Origin: Melampsora larici-populina 98AG31 | Taxonomy: Eukaryota > Basidiomycota > Pucciniomycetes > Pucciniales > Melampsoraceae | Direction: 5' to 3' | Length of the DNA: 64,000 nt | Assembly (NCBI RefSeq): GCF_000204055.1 | Contig: NW_006768779.1 | Location: 961,283 to 1,025,282 of the forward strand | Part shown: in pieces, positions 12,009-23,760 of the stretch | How positions within the stretch are numbered: the first letter of the stretch is position 1 | How the letters are laid out: each line of letters opens with the position of its first letter | Made by a program: the position numbers and the translations under genes | The notes under the pieces: generated by a model | What the model was told of the DNA's origin: nothing | Databases searched by the model: none | Seen by the model: the letters and a program-made list of their open reading frames with translations, nothing else

Positions 12009-12536
12009 ATGGCGCTAATGGTGGATTTTGTTGAGTTTTGTAAGCGAAGTGCCTTTGGGATTAAATGTTATGATCTAAAATTCATTCAACTCAAAAAACA
12101 ATTAGATTTCCAACTCTTAAATCTCAATTCATCACCATCATCAAACCTAATCAAATCTACTCTTACTTCATTGGAAATCGAAAATCTAACCAATCCAAAT
12201 CAGAATGAGGATCCAATCACTTCAATCAAATCAATCCAAGTTCATCTACATCCAATCCAACTCACTCGTCAAAAACTTCAATCGGAGATGAATCAAATCT
12301 TGAACAATGGTCTCATTCAACCTGATAGCACCCTCCTTTCTACTGCTTTTCAAATCGCTTTCAATCTCTCAATCCTACCTCAATCTATCACTCTCATCAT
12401 TCAAAACTTGATGCAATCAATTCAATCAAGACTGAAATCTACATTCGATTTAAACTCTTTAGCAAAACAATCCAATCTTCAAGGTATTTCTTCCATCACC
12501 TTTTTCATCCAAGAATCGATCGATCACAGATTCTAA
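12009..12536 (+). pseudogene. COG5-like fragment (conserved oligomeric Golgi complex subunit 5)
   Basis: The 175-codon frame contains RQKLQSEMNQILNNGLIQ, then TLLSTAFQIAFNLSILP, then a helix with LKSTFDLNSLAKQ. This order matches the COG5 helical region (a RLEVENQAKRLLEQGLE-like block followed by TALQVFYNLGTLKD and a SALD block in the human protein). COG5 belongs to lobe B of the tethering complex that retains and recycles Golgi enzymes. Only about 170 of the usual 700-850 residues are present and no neighbouring exons were found, so this is a fragment. The first 25 codons may be unrelated upstream sequence. The assignment rests on pattern recall, not alignment. Confidence 0.5.
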
Positions 12537-12727
12537 TCCTTTCTGGTTGAAAATTCACAGAACAGACTACCACCTCCAGTTTTGCTTACAAATAACAAGC
12601 ATGTACAGAACCCACCTCATCAAACCATTCACAATGGACGAGCATCTTATGGACAAGATTAGAATCCTTAATAGACAATCTCAGTTCATCTTGTATTAAA
12701 GTTTAGACACTGGAAAAAGTATTAGAA

Positions 12728-12985
12728 TTGAAAAAAACATCTACACTTCATCAAAAGAGTTGCGCTCAAGTCTCAAACGTGGTGAATCACTCGGTGTTGA
12801 AGAAAGCTTGGGCTCGCGGACAAGCAGTCAGCGTTCACGGTTGGGCTTACGATCTTGCAACTGGAAAACTAAACTTTGTCCACCAATTTAGCTGTGTGGA
12901 TTTGGAGATGAACGTTTTAGGCCAATATCACTTGCTCATATTGGTTCTTGATAGTACACATATGGTAATCAAATCTTTAGAGTGA
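12728..12985 (+). pseudogene. Beta-carbonic anhydrase C-terminal fragment
   Basis: VSNVVNHSVLKKAWARGQAV followed by SVHGWAYDLATGKL (about 12770-12875) is the typical C-terminus of fungal and plant beta-carbonic anhydrases, where the VxN...W.RGQ..xHGW.YD..xG.L pattern is conserved. The zinc-binding CxDSR and HxxC regions are absent, and no exons upstream in 12540-12727 encode them, so the piece cannot be an active CO2/bicarbonate enzyme. After GKL the sequence leaves the family. It lies 200 bp from the COG5-like piece on the same strand, although these genes are unrelated in function. Confidence 0.7.
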
Positions 12986-12989
12986 AATG

Positions 12990-13580
12990 CAATTTTTTTT
13001 CTCTTGCCTCCATAGCGCAACATATGGCAATATCGCAGCGCTCACTGCACTACGATATCGCCGGAGGTTTTTTTTGAAAAAAATAGCGATATGGTGCGCA
13101 GCGGTTCATTGCGAAGCCCGCGCATCAATATCCCAGGGGCCCAGAATCCGTAGCGTTTCGCAGCGGTTCCGGTGTTGCCTCAATACACATGTAGGAACTC
13201 AAAATTTAGGCTACATTCCTTGTTTTGGGGTGTAGGCGCTTTTTTGAGCGCCTACATGTCGGAATTTTGATGTATAGTGGTTAGTGTCTAAAACCGTGAA
13301 ATGTTGGGCCGGGCAAAAAAATAAATAAATAAAATTACATGTGTTTGAATTTCATACTACATACATGTACACCACAAGGACAGTTATTTGTGTCAGGGAG
13401 TCAGGCGTGTCCAAGATTGGGGACACAGCCCGACATCCACTAACGGGGCGCTGGCTCGACGTCTGAGCGCGTATGTATCCACACCACATCCTGAAGATGC
13501 ACTGATGGCGCCCTAGACAGGATGACGTGCAAGCACAGTGTGCTTGGAAGACCTACGGATGCCCAATCAAGTGGGCACCC
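12990..13580. repeat. Patchwork of repeat fragments left of the hAT element
   Basis: 12990-13180 is GC-rich with GCAGCG/TAGCG motifs and shares TTTCGCAGCGGTTC with the 5.8-kb repeat. 13190-13305 carries GTAGGCGC...GCGCCTACATG inverted motifs and a 25-bp string (TAGTGTCTAAAACCGTGAAA) whose complement lies at 26895-26920, tying it to the 27-kb array. 13363-13579 begins with ACACCACAAGGACA; the complement of that string closes the fragment at 23135-23370. The hAT element has inserted into this last unit. Confidence 0.5.
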
Positions 13581-13961
13581 TTACAGCAACACCGAGACAG
13601 CAGCGTAACGCAGCGTTACGAGGCTGGTTGCGCGTAGAGTAGCTATATGAGCTATCGGAAAATTTCCCAATCGGCTAACGCTGCTCGCCAAGCTACGCTA
13701 TCTACCGTTGCGTAGCTCTAATGTAATCTCACCGCTATCCGAAAGCTGTAACTCTGCTAGTGGAGTTACGTTACAGCTACCGTAACTAGTTAACGGGCTA
13801 AAAGTTGTGAATGCGCCATAAATTTCTTCCAGTAGAAAAAAATAATAAAAAGGCAATGAAATTTTACGAAAAAGCCAGTAAATGTACCAAACAAACATGA
13901 GAAATATGACAAAATCAGAAAAAAAAAACTAATAAAAGAATGAGACAAGAACATGAGAAGA

Positions 13962-16900
13962 TCACAAAAAATCTTGAACCCTAATGTGCTCCATTACGCT
14001 GCTGAATTGTTCACCTAGAGGGACCCCCTCAACTAACCACATACGTGTTGAAACCGACCTCTCAATGGTTATGGGAGTTAACCCCCCTCGGGAGGCTGAA
14101 CACACATCAGCTGCGGCTGAGAAAGTGCGCTCGGGTCCGGCAGAAGATCCTGAGCAAGCCAGGTAGTCGCAAGCCATTAGGGCAACTATCGGAAACCTGG
14201 ATTGATTAACCTGTCAAAGTAAATGTGTTTGTGTGCGTGCATAATTCAGCATTAGGCATGATCAGGAAAGACGTAAGTAACTGGATGGGACTTACCGACC
14301 ACCAACGAAGCGCTTCTTTTGGGTCACCAAGATCGTAATCAGGAGCTTTCATCCGGATACAACCTCGAACGTAATCCTTTATTTGAGAGTCATCGCCAAA
14401 ATCCTCGTTATCACCATCATCGTCACTATAAATGTCAAACATTCCTGAAGTCGAGGCCATTGAGACACCACCTCCATCATCTGATGTTAAGGTCAAAGGC
14501 TTCTTATGTGTTGATCGCACCTGATACTCTTTGAATAAGGTATTGAGCGTTGATTCAGCAAGTATATAAGTCGGCGACGTCTTTTCGAAGTGTTTCTCAA
14601 AATACTTGAGTCGAAATGCTGGGTGAAGTGTTGTTGCCATAACGAGTGTCTCGCAAGCAAGAGCCTCGTCCAAGTACCCCTGCAACTTTGTGATCATCGC
14701 CGCAAGCATGGGGTAGAGTGCGTCACTTTTTGACAGGTTGTTTTCCCGCTCTTGTAAAGTATTCCGCAGCTCAACATAATGAGGAATCACCATGGCGCCA
14801 GTGGGTGCATTTCCTTCCATCTGTTTAGTAATCCTTAAAAAGGGCTGAATGAATGTACGATATATCAATAAAGTGCCACAAACAAACAAGCTGGTAAAAT
14901 ATTCACCTCGAGCTCTGAGTTGAGTTCCTGGATCGACGCCCATTCAGATGGGCTTATGGTGATCTCATGGAAGTACCCATGAGGTTTACCATTCTTCTGA
15001 GGGCGTCGAGTCTTTGAGTGTACCCGTGTAAGATCATCCTTTAAAAGCTGATCGATTACCTTTTAAAAGTATAGACATCACATTAGACAAAGGTGAATGT
15101 AAAAATTATAATGAAGAAATAAGTATAACTTTGTAACGGATGACTTACATCTCGTGCCAACCAAGCCTTGTGCCGGCTAATGTACTTGATATTCCATCGA
15201 ATGCCATAGCCGGCAATCAATGACCCAAGCGATAATCCACGGCTGTTCATAATTCGATTGTACTCGTTCCGCCAAGAAGAAGATCGAGTTATTTGGCGTA
15301 TGACAAAGTCGAGCTGGTCATATAGACAGCACTTGTTAGTGGGTGCAATGGGTAAATAGAATGAAGACACTTACCTTTTCTAAAATGTAGTTCAGCTTGT
15401 TGGCCTCTCTTCGGTGGGTTGGAGCGGCAGTATCCTCAAGGATAAGTATTGGATTGTTGGTGTCTTCTTCGTCGGCCACATCCCAATCGTCCTCTTGGTC
15501 GATCTCACCAATGGCATCACCTAGAGTAGACTCTAATCGACCTAAGAGAGGATCGGTTTCAATTTCATCTTCCTCAATTTCTTGAAGGTCGTGTTCGACA
15601 TCAGACGCTACATCTTCTGATGGTGGATTGGCGACGTCAGGTACCTCAAGCACAGGCCCGTCACCAGATTGAGAGTTGGCTTCATCCGGCTCATCTTCTT
15701 CAGCTACAGTGGCGCAAATCCCTGGGAATTGCCCTCGAACGGCCGTCTTGATCTTACGTGGTGGAGGTGACTTCAGTCCTAGAGAAGCTAAACCTGAACC
15801 AACTATTAATGCAAGCTTATGACAAAAGCAGAATGCATGCATTGTCTCGGGGTTCCAAGTGTAATTTGAATCGGGGCCACAATGGGCAACAAATTGCCTA
15901 TGCAATTCTTTGGCCATGGTTTTGTTATTTGATCCCGAGTCAGTTGTCTGGCTGAGCAAGTAAGAACATTAAAGTTACATACACAATGTCAGAACTCACT
16001 AAAGGATAAAAAATAACGTAAAGAGAAATAAAAGGACTCATCTTATCCGTGAGTTGGTGCTTGATCAATACATTGGCTAATGGCTCGGCCAACCAAACTC
16101 CTCGGTGTTCCCATGCGACCACCTTGAGCGTAAGATGACGAGAGACAAAGGTCCAATTTGGATCAACATACGTTACCGTTGCACAGATGAAGCCGTGTCG
16201 ATTCCCTTTGGCAGTCCAGACGTTGTGTTGCATACAAAATTTCGAGTTCAACCCCTTTATATATCATAAAATGTAACTTTAGTATGAAACCAATGCAATG
16301 AAATGAATTTTTACAACACACCTTCAGTTCGTTGATGACTTGCTCCTTCATGGACAAGTTGAGTCGTTTGGCTTCCAGTGCGGCCCAATGCCTCCCGTAG
16401 AGCTTTGCTTCGGGTCGCATGTATTGAATACATGCACGAAGCCACGGATCGGCCAGTCGAGACCAAGGTAAAGCTTGGCGAAGTAACCAAGCAGACATAC
16501 CTTGATTGAAAGTCAGATTATCAAACTTTGAGCCTTTAGTTGAAGTGACATAAGAATCAATAGGGCCTTTTGTTTTCTTGTGTTTGGCTTCTTCTTGAGC
16601 TTGAATATCAGCTACCGAAGGAGGTATGTCGTGACCTGCAGCTTGTGCTCTGAGTCGTCCAGGGCATCCAGTTGCCGACCGACCATCTTGAGTGGATCCG
16701 TCACGGTGGGCCTTCAGATTGCCTGTTGGGTTACTGTAACTGACTCGTACCGGATTGTCTTTGTTCCGGTTGCACCATTTGCAAGGATAACCTAATGGTC
16801 TTTTGCTTCAATCCTACACAAAGGTCGGGCATACAATTTCATAAGCAAACGACGAAATAGATTGAAAACATCAAAGATGAGGTGAAAAAAAGATGAAAAT

Positions 16901-17422
16901 GTGTAATTGAAGAAGCTTACATCACCTGGCTTGCTGTAGAAAGGTTCGTCATAATAGCCTAGCAAGGAGTCAGTCTTCGCGGCCTCCCCAACATCAACAC
17001 GTCTCCTCTTTCGGACTTGTTTGTTTTCTTCGTCAGAATCGGCTTGTAGGGTTTCTTTGGTGACGTTGGCGCTGGAAAACTTCAACAGAAAGACTGAGGT
17101 CAGTTGTTGTCTGAGTTTAATTTGGATAAATATTAAAAACACTTACTTGGTTGTCCACCGTGGCTTTTTTGGTAGTCTTGCGCGCCGGCTTCTTAGGGTA
17201 TACTACTATTTGGGGAGAATCTGATCCCTCATCCTGGTCAGATTCGATTACGGTAATGTTCTTGCCTTGGTTCCTCTTTGAAGTCGGTTTAGGTGCATGA
17301 TTGACCGAAACTCTGCGGCAACCATCAGGAGAAGGCGAGATCATTCCAGGGTTTGACACAGGGATGCGTGATCTTTGAGGTCGACTTGGGGTAGCTGTTG
17401 TTTGGTTGGCCGTGACGGACAT
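13962..17422 (-). CDS. hAT-family transposase with BED zinc finger, nine exons, near intact
   Basis: Exons deduced on the minus strand: 17422-17147, 17079-16921, about 16800-16322, 16254-about 16042, about 15947-15375, about 15313-15149, 15059-14907, 14844-14296 and 14210-13962. The product is about 900 residues. The N-terminus is basic, with SerPro-rich and KKPARKTTKK stretches suggesting nuclear entry. A BED finger follows (CKWCNRNKD...GNLKAHRD). The catalytic core includes TTDSGSNNKTM and AFCFCHKLALIV. The C-terminal dimerisation block contains ACSGSSAGPERTFSAAADVC. An acidic insert (EEDEPDEANSQ, DVEHDLQEIEEDEIE) separates the core halves. The start at 17422 is the last Met before the basic region; an upstream Met at 17569 is in frame. 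Most introns have GTAAGT-like donors. One donor near 16041 reads ATGAGT, possibly a splice-site loss. Everything else looks open, so the element may be recently active. Confidence 0.85.
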
Positions 17423-17819
17423 TGCAGATGAGGACAAAGGAGGGTGATTCGACTGGGATTGAGAGGGGTGCAACTCCGAGCTTGTAGGTACGACAGATAA
17501 TTGAAAGTATATATAACGGAACATCTGTATAAAGATGCCAAAAAAGAAACGGTGAGATGGATTGATCATAATTAGTGATTGATTTAACGAGATGGATTGT
17601 GAGTGATGAAGGAAAGAACTTGAATTGAGAAATCAGAATGGAGGGTGGAAGAAAACACGGACTACCTGGAATTCACCTTCAGAATATGAATACTTGCAAA
17701 GCCATGCGCCCCTCCCCTTGCGTTCATCCTGTGACTTGATGGGTGATTCGACTAGTCGATTGGGTGATATCTTGATCTTGATTGGGATGTCAGGCTGATT
17801 TTGGGAAGGCAGCCCCTGC

Positions 17820-18049
17820 ACTCCCTTACACGTAACAGAGCTACGGTAACGGGGTGCGGGGCTGATGCGTAACTGGGAAAAAAAAACCCAGTTATCGGGG
17901 CCTGCTAACGTAACTCAAAAAAAAAGCCCCGTTATCCGGGGCCAATAACGTAACTCTCATCATGAGAGTTACGCTATCAGATAGTGTTACGCCTAGAGCT
18001 ACGTTAACGCTACGCTAGCGCTATCGCGAGCGCTGCTGTCTCGGTGTTG
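17820..18049. repeat. Subterminal repeat array of the hAT element, right side
   Basis: Many GTAAC(G) and GTTAC(G) motifs in both orientations; the counterpart at 13600-13800 has the same motifs. Two poly-A hairpins (CCCAGTT/AACTGGG and CCCCGTTA type) lie at 17870-17945. Such clustered motifs are the usual binding sites of hAT transposases; that role is inferred here. Confidence 0.6.
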
Positions 18050-18057
18050 CTTACAGC

Positions 18058-19240
18058 ACACTGCAGACAACCACTTGTGATCCAAGATCTGCCGTCCACA
18101 TGATGAAGGCAGGACATCCACCAGTAGTCTCAAGACTGGGTGCTCAATGAGGCAAGGACAGTTTGTAATTTGAAGATTGATTTGGTCAAAGGTTTTGCAT
18201 GACATCATCATCACTTTAACACTTTGACTGGTACCAAATCATTCTTCATCCTTCTTCATTGTTGTGCTTCCTTCTCATTTCTGTCTTCCACTTTCATCTT
18301 GGTCAATTTTCATCTCCTTCCCCCTTTCTTTTCATCTCCTTCATCTTTTTTCTGGTCACAGTGATTCACCCTCCACACTCAATACTTCTTGCTCGTTCAC
18401 AATAACAATTGTCATTGAATTGTAATGATCAAATAACGAAGGCACACTCTTGTCTCACATCTTTATCACCTTGATTGTTTCTTTTTTTCTTTTGAAAGTG
18501 AAATCACCCAGGCAGTATTTGATTTTGTTTACTTCAAATTCAGCTTCTCAATCTCAATCTCAATCTCACTATTGACAATAAACATTGTCAACTCTTGGAT
18601 TTCTGATTTTGTCAAATAAGGAGCTTACATACAATTCAACTTGAAAGCGTTAAAGGCAAAGATTTCAAAGGTGAGTTTTGATTTTACATATATACATAAA
18701 AACTAGAGCATAGGCGGGCCAGCCCGCCTTGAGCTTAATAGGATTATGGTGTGCATAGAATTTAGCTTCATAAGTCTTTAGCATGATTGATCATTGAACC
18801 CTCTTTCTAGGTTAATTTTATTTATGTTATGTGGAGTAGATTCGTGAGAGTTTATATAAAGATCAATTTGAAAACTTGACCGAATTGATTTGGATTGAAA
18901 TTTAGAATCATCTTTGATATTTCTTTTGAGTGAGATTTGTGAATGAATGAAGGATATAAATAGAATTGAGATAAAATTGAATATGAACTTCATAGGTCAA
19001 AAAAAATAAGAACAATGATCGCAAACTGAGTGATCACCAATGTAGGAAGGAAAGATAAAAGTGGAAGATGAAAGAAGAGTCAGACAAATGATTTTTATAA
19101 ATAAAATCTTCAACCCTTACGTCCACTCACGCTACATCTAGGCACTGAGAAAAAGAAAAAGATAAACAAATGATTGAAAGATAAAAGGGAAGAGAAGGAA
19201 ACAGAAAAAAGTTTAATTTTAAAACATCAAAGACACTTTA
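18058..19240. other. Stretch without a recognised gene
   Basis: Pyrimidine-rich tract at about 18230-18360 and short frames only. A perfect hairpin AGGCGGGC/GCCCGCCT sits at 18712-18730. No domain recognised. Confidence 0.4.
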
Positions 19241-20055
19241 CACTACACGAAAGATAATATTTTCTGGGCAGAAAATTAAATTATTGATACACAAAAATAT
19301 TGAGAGGCCAGGAGAAGGGCAAAAAATAAATAAAAATATGCATCTTGTTCCCGGCGGTGAGAGCTTCACTCTCCATATTTTTCCATATTTTTACAGTCCG
19401 TATTGATAAGTGTACTAACAATAAACCTTCATAATCATCCAATTACAACCTGTAACAAGCACTGAAATTTGGCTCGTTAGTGTTTAGAGAAACTTTTGAT
19501 TTCTGAAAACACCTATAACTTTGTCAAATCTGCCTCAAAACACTCGATTTTAAGTACATTAGAAAGCTGAACTCTTCCTCTCGAACTTTCATAAGATCAA
19601 AAACTATGTAGCTAGTATGACAATCATTCTATGGATCTGTATGTACAAATGTATAAAAAAGATGATATCTTTTTTAGCAGACCAGCATGCTGTGTGCTCC
19701 TATTATGAACTATTTGGAGGACAATTCCAGCTTACCAATGCATCCAAAATTGAGATTGCGGCCCGGAATTGAAAAAGTTATGAGTATTTTCAGAAATCAA
19801 AAGTTTCTCTAAACACTAATGAGCCAAATTTCAGTGCTTGTTACAGGTTGTAATTGGATGATTGTGAAGGTTTATTGTTAGTACACTTATCAATATGGAC
19901 TGTAAAAATACGGAAAAATATGCAGAGTGAAGTTCTCAACGCAGGGAACAAGATGCATATTTTTATTCATTTTTTGCTCTCCTCCTGGCCTCTCAATATT
20001 TTTGTGTATCAATAATTTAATTTTCTGCCCAGAAAATGTTATCTTTCTTGTAGTG
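19241..20055. mobile_element. CACTA-type non-autonomous foldback element, copy B (TSD TTA)
   Basis: The ends read CACTACACGAAAGATAA and, from the right, CACTACAAGAAAGATAA. TTA flanks both (19238-19240 and 20056-20058). The arms, each about 260-300 bp, share TTCTGGGCAG, ACAAGATGCAT and GTTACAGGTTGTAAT blocks with copy A at 4.2-5.0 kb. Transposase-free. Three-base target duplication plus CACTA ends place it in the CACTA/EnSpm group. Confidence 0.75.
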
Positions 20056-20404
20056 TTACCCACTTTTCAAAAAAAAGGAAACATCTTCATCCAAATCAAT
20101 CTAAACATTTTTTAATAAAGCCTGGAACTGAAACAAACAAATAGGGAAAATCCAAGATTCAAACAAGGTCAATTTAAGAATGTTCTTCTTCAATTGTAAA
20201 TGATGATCTCAATTTTCTTCGGTAAATTCAATGATCATAAAAACTTATATTACAAAGGATGACTTGATAGAAATGGATTTCCCTAGACCAAAATCCAATA
20301 CCCAAGCGATGAGTTCATTTATGAATTTGATGAGACCATCAGTGGCAAAACAACATGAGCATTCACTACCTGTGCTTCAGTTTGGAGGGCAGAATCATAT
20401 TTAG

Positions 20405-21903
20405 CTACTTGACAACTGAATCCGAGATGGCCATGAGAATCTGCTCAAGTTTGATTGATGATGATAAAGTGGAACCTGTCAACTTCACCATTGGTTTTAA
20501 AACAAAACTCAGAATCTGAGCCAAAATGGATAATAGCTTATGAATGAAGACGTGTGTGGTATACATATGTCTTTGTAGAATTTTCTTTAGATCTACCATG
20601 CCCCGCCAGGACCCTCATTCATCCCTATCTCAAAGAACCATGGGAACTCGGAAATCAAAGATTTAAAAGGGCCTGTAGTAACTGAACCGAATGCGAGTGA
20701 TCGGGTGCATACTCAGCATCAATTTGATCGATGAGAATAAGTTTGAGAGAAGATGGAAGATGTTGAGAGAGACAAATGGCCAATCTAAAGTACTTTCCAA
20801 TAGTGATGAGGTTATGATGAGCAGATAGAATTTGGAAGTTACTGGAAGTGAATTGATTGAAGATGCTTGAGAAGAGTTTAGCAAATTATTTGAGTGGATG
20901 GTGAGCTGTGTTCACTGTTCATCATTCTATAAAGTTGAAATTAACCGGTCATTAGAGGAATAATGAATAGGTGAAAGAGAACAGGAAGAAACAGTTTGAG
21001 TATTCACACACGTACCTGATGAATTGTTGACAGATTGAAAGCAATCTGATAAAACCGAACCTGAGAATGCCATCATGAGATCAAAAATGGAATTCCAATC
21101 GTCAGATTTGATGACTTGATGATTATTTGACTTATATGACACAGGTTGTGATTGATGCAAGGGTTTGACATTGTCCTCACGAGTTAAAATTGAATTTTCA
21201 CGTTCATGTTTGCAAATGAGATTCATGGTTGAATGGGAAGACTGTTGGTCTTGAGATCGATGAGATTGAAGGACATGCTGTTGTTCAATTGTGAGCTGGA
21301 TTCGATTGATCACAAAGGTAAATGATTTCGAGTTCAATTTAATAATCTTCTTGACAACATTGAGCATCACTGATATTGGTGGTGAAATTGATGAAGCTCA
21401 TCAATTCATGCTTAATGAAGCTAAGACTAAGACTAAGTGAAGAGAGTGTTGTTTTAAGTTGATGGTATTCTGGATGATGAGCCGAAGTGCTTGAAATTGA
21501 TTGATGAGCCCTGAAGGCTTCATGTGAACATTGAATTGAGCCAATGAGGATATTGGTTGAATATTGATGAGCTTCTGAGATGAGATGAATTAATGAGCTA
21601 CGTAATGGCTTGATTAGAAGGTGAACCAAGTTGAGTACTGAAATGTTGATGTTGTTGATAATGATACAATGAAGAGTGTTGACAATGAGCTGGTATTGGA
21701 TGTGATAAAGAACTACATATACGGAAAAGGTAAAGCGGAGGTGAAGGCAGTATTGTTTGATCGATAAATAAAGTCATTGGTTGAAGTGGAAACATCATAA
21801 AGTTAGCACATAGCAGAAGGCAGAAAAGACTCAAATGGATAGTGATACAAAAATGGAAATAGAATAGGACATACAGTGGATAATACAGCTTACGGTCACA
21901 CAA
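20405..21903 (-). pseudogene. Degenerate alpha-helical gene remnant, family not recognised
   Basis: Consecutive minus-strand frames (21903-21598, 21629-21339, 21370-20927, 20884-20663, 20599-20405) read like pieces of one leucine/serine-rich helical protein. A single-base frame change lies near 21350 (HELMSFINFTTNIS continuing as MLNVVKKIIKLNSKS in another phase). A GTACGTGTG donor-like site near 21015 suggests introns. No catalytic motif is visible and I do not recognise the family. It may be an old single-copy gene decaying, since its base composition is unlike the GC-rich repeats nearby. Confidence 0.3.
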
Positions 21904-22410
21904 TCAGGGAAAGCAATAACTATGAGGTAAACCCAGTACTGTTTGATGGATATGGATTGTTTTTAGTTAGAGTGGAGGCAAAAAGAGTCAGTGTATGGCA
22001 GAAGAGGAAAAAGAAATGAATTGATAATTGTGCAGAAAAGAAAGCTTATTGAGAATGTGTACGTTTATAGAAGTAACAGAGTAACAGTTAGTATAATCTG
22101 ATGCGTATGGAAAGCAAGAGGTGAAAGGGTTCCTTAGAGGGGCCAAAATAGGAAATTGACAACCTGGAAAGCTTCAGAAACACTTGTAGGTAATACAGAT
22201 TAGGAAAAAATCTGATCAACAAATGGGCAAATGCGAAAGAAAGGAATGCTACACCCAATTAACAATTGGGTATAAATAGACAGCAATTTGCAAGGCAAAT
22301 ATGATTGATCCCCACACCCCTCAACAGCAAACCAGGAAGTCGTCTTTACGACCAATGGTGGCTGAAACAGTAGGGGTGTCATGGTGGATGTACGTTTGTA
22401 GGCTCCGGCT

Positions 22411-22480
22411 TTCAAGCAGAAGCTCAGCACTTATGTGTCTAGCCCTAAGGGGAGGCATAAGTGCTGAGATTTTGCTTGAA
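22411..22480. repeat. 25-bp-arm hairpin
   Basis: TTCAAGCAGAAGCTCAGCAC... at 22411-22435 pairs with 22456-22480 at 23 of 25 positions, leaving a 20-base loop. It could be a minimal foldback element; no target duplication was found. Confidence 0.6.
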
Positions 22481-22849
22481 GGGGGGGCTTTACAAATTTA
22501 CATTTATTTAATCACACACTATTGAGCTTCGATTTTGGGAATGTGTTTTGAATCAGGATCTCCTTTCATCTGTTTACCATTTGAAGTGTCTGAATCTAGT
22601 TGACCATTGACCTGAAGTTCTTCATTTTGAGTTATCATCATCTTACAAATTCCAAAGCACCGCTTCAGAGAGGTGAATCAAGTCTAGAGAAGTTAATAGG
22701 GATGATGATATATGCCAAGAATCTTCAATCAATTTGTTATTGATCAATTTAAAGAACAAAATGAATCCAATCAAGTCTTGCGATTCAAGTCAATGATTGA
22801 GAAAAAGACAATTATTCTTATCAGGTTTAGTGATAGATATCATTGTTTT

Positions 22850-22985
22850 TATCTTCGATTGTTTTACCTGTTTTTATCTTTGATTGTTTTACCTGTTTTT
22901 ATCTTTGATTGTTTTACCTATTTTTATCATTTCATTGTTTTATTGTTTTTATCATTCCATTGCTTTTGTCACTTCATCGTCTTTA
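22850..22985. repeat. 25-bp tandem repeat, about five units
   Basis: Units of the form TTTTTATCTTTGATTGTTTT plus ACCTG are repeated, the first three nearly identical and the later ones diverging. The plus-strand frames at 22712-23127 are just translations of this array. Confidence 0.75.
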
Positions 22986-23134
22986 TCATCTTTTTTTTGT
23001 ATCATTTCATCAATGTTGTCCATCTAAATTACAAATATTTTTTATAACAATGCTTTATAGGAAATTTAATCACACTGTTATTGATCAAAACAAATCTGAC
23101 AAAAGCGAGCTGAAAACCAACCCATAGCTATCTT

Positions 23135-23372
23135 CAGGACAACCTACATAGGGCCCGGCAGATATCGAGAAGTCGTTTGACCTCACGACAAACCCCGAGG
23201 GATGTCAGATGGATGTCAATTGGCCGATCCTGGGCAGCCCAATGGGCTCTGCTCAGGCGTCTGAACTTCGGAGTCCGACAGATGTTTCTCGGTGTACTGT
23301 GGGGGGACGTCAGTCCCCCACCAAGAAAAATCGGACATCCGTTGGACATCCAAGTGTCCTTGTGGTGTAGGA
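23135..23372. repeat. GC-rich transposon fragment
   Basis: A GC-rich island with repeated GGATGTC/GACATCC motifs. The right end TGTCCTTGTGGTGT is the complement of the string that opens the fragment at 13366, so both are pieces of one family. No coding capacity. Confidence 0.45.
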
Positions 23373-23760
23373 TTGAGATCACCTCAATATAGTGGATCAG
23401 TCCAGATCAATCCTTTTCTTTCCAACCATTGATCTTGTCTCTTAGCCTCTATTTTCTTTCTTCACCTTCTCAATGAAATTAAACAAAGCCCAGCAGGGTC
23501 AGTGTTGTCGCTGGAAAGCATCCAAATGTCCTACAAAAAAATGGAAATCGAGCAAGCCACTGCTAGGCTTTGTCGCATCAAAAACCTGGATCCAGCCTCT
23601 GTTTCAGATTAAAGCTTGTCGTGTCTCTCCAAGCATGAATCAGAACTATCTTCTGTCACCAATGACATATCCAATCATGAAGATTTGGATTCAGACTCAA
23701 GATCCAATTCAAGATCAGATGTGTATTCAGACATTGATTCAGATTGGAAATCAGATTTAG

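Larger units (their letters stand above)
13588..18049 (-). mobile_element. Full-length hAT transposon (about 4.46 kb)
   Basis: Terminal inverted repeats AACACCGAGACAGCAGCG (13588-13605 and, complemented, ending at 18049) are perfect over 18 bp. CTTACAGC stands outside both ends (13580-13587 and 18050-18057), the 8-bp target duplication of hAT elements; one base at the junction is ambiguous. The subterminal regions 13600-13800 and 17820-18045 are dense in GTAAC/GTTAC and GCTACG motifs on both strands. A single transposase gene fills the interior on the minus strand. Confidence 0.9.
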
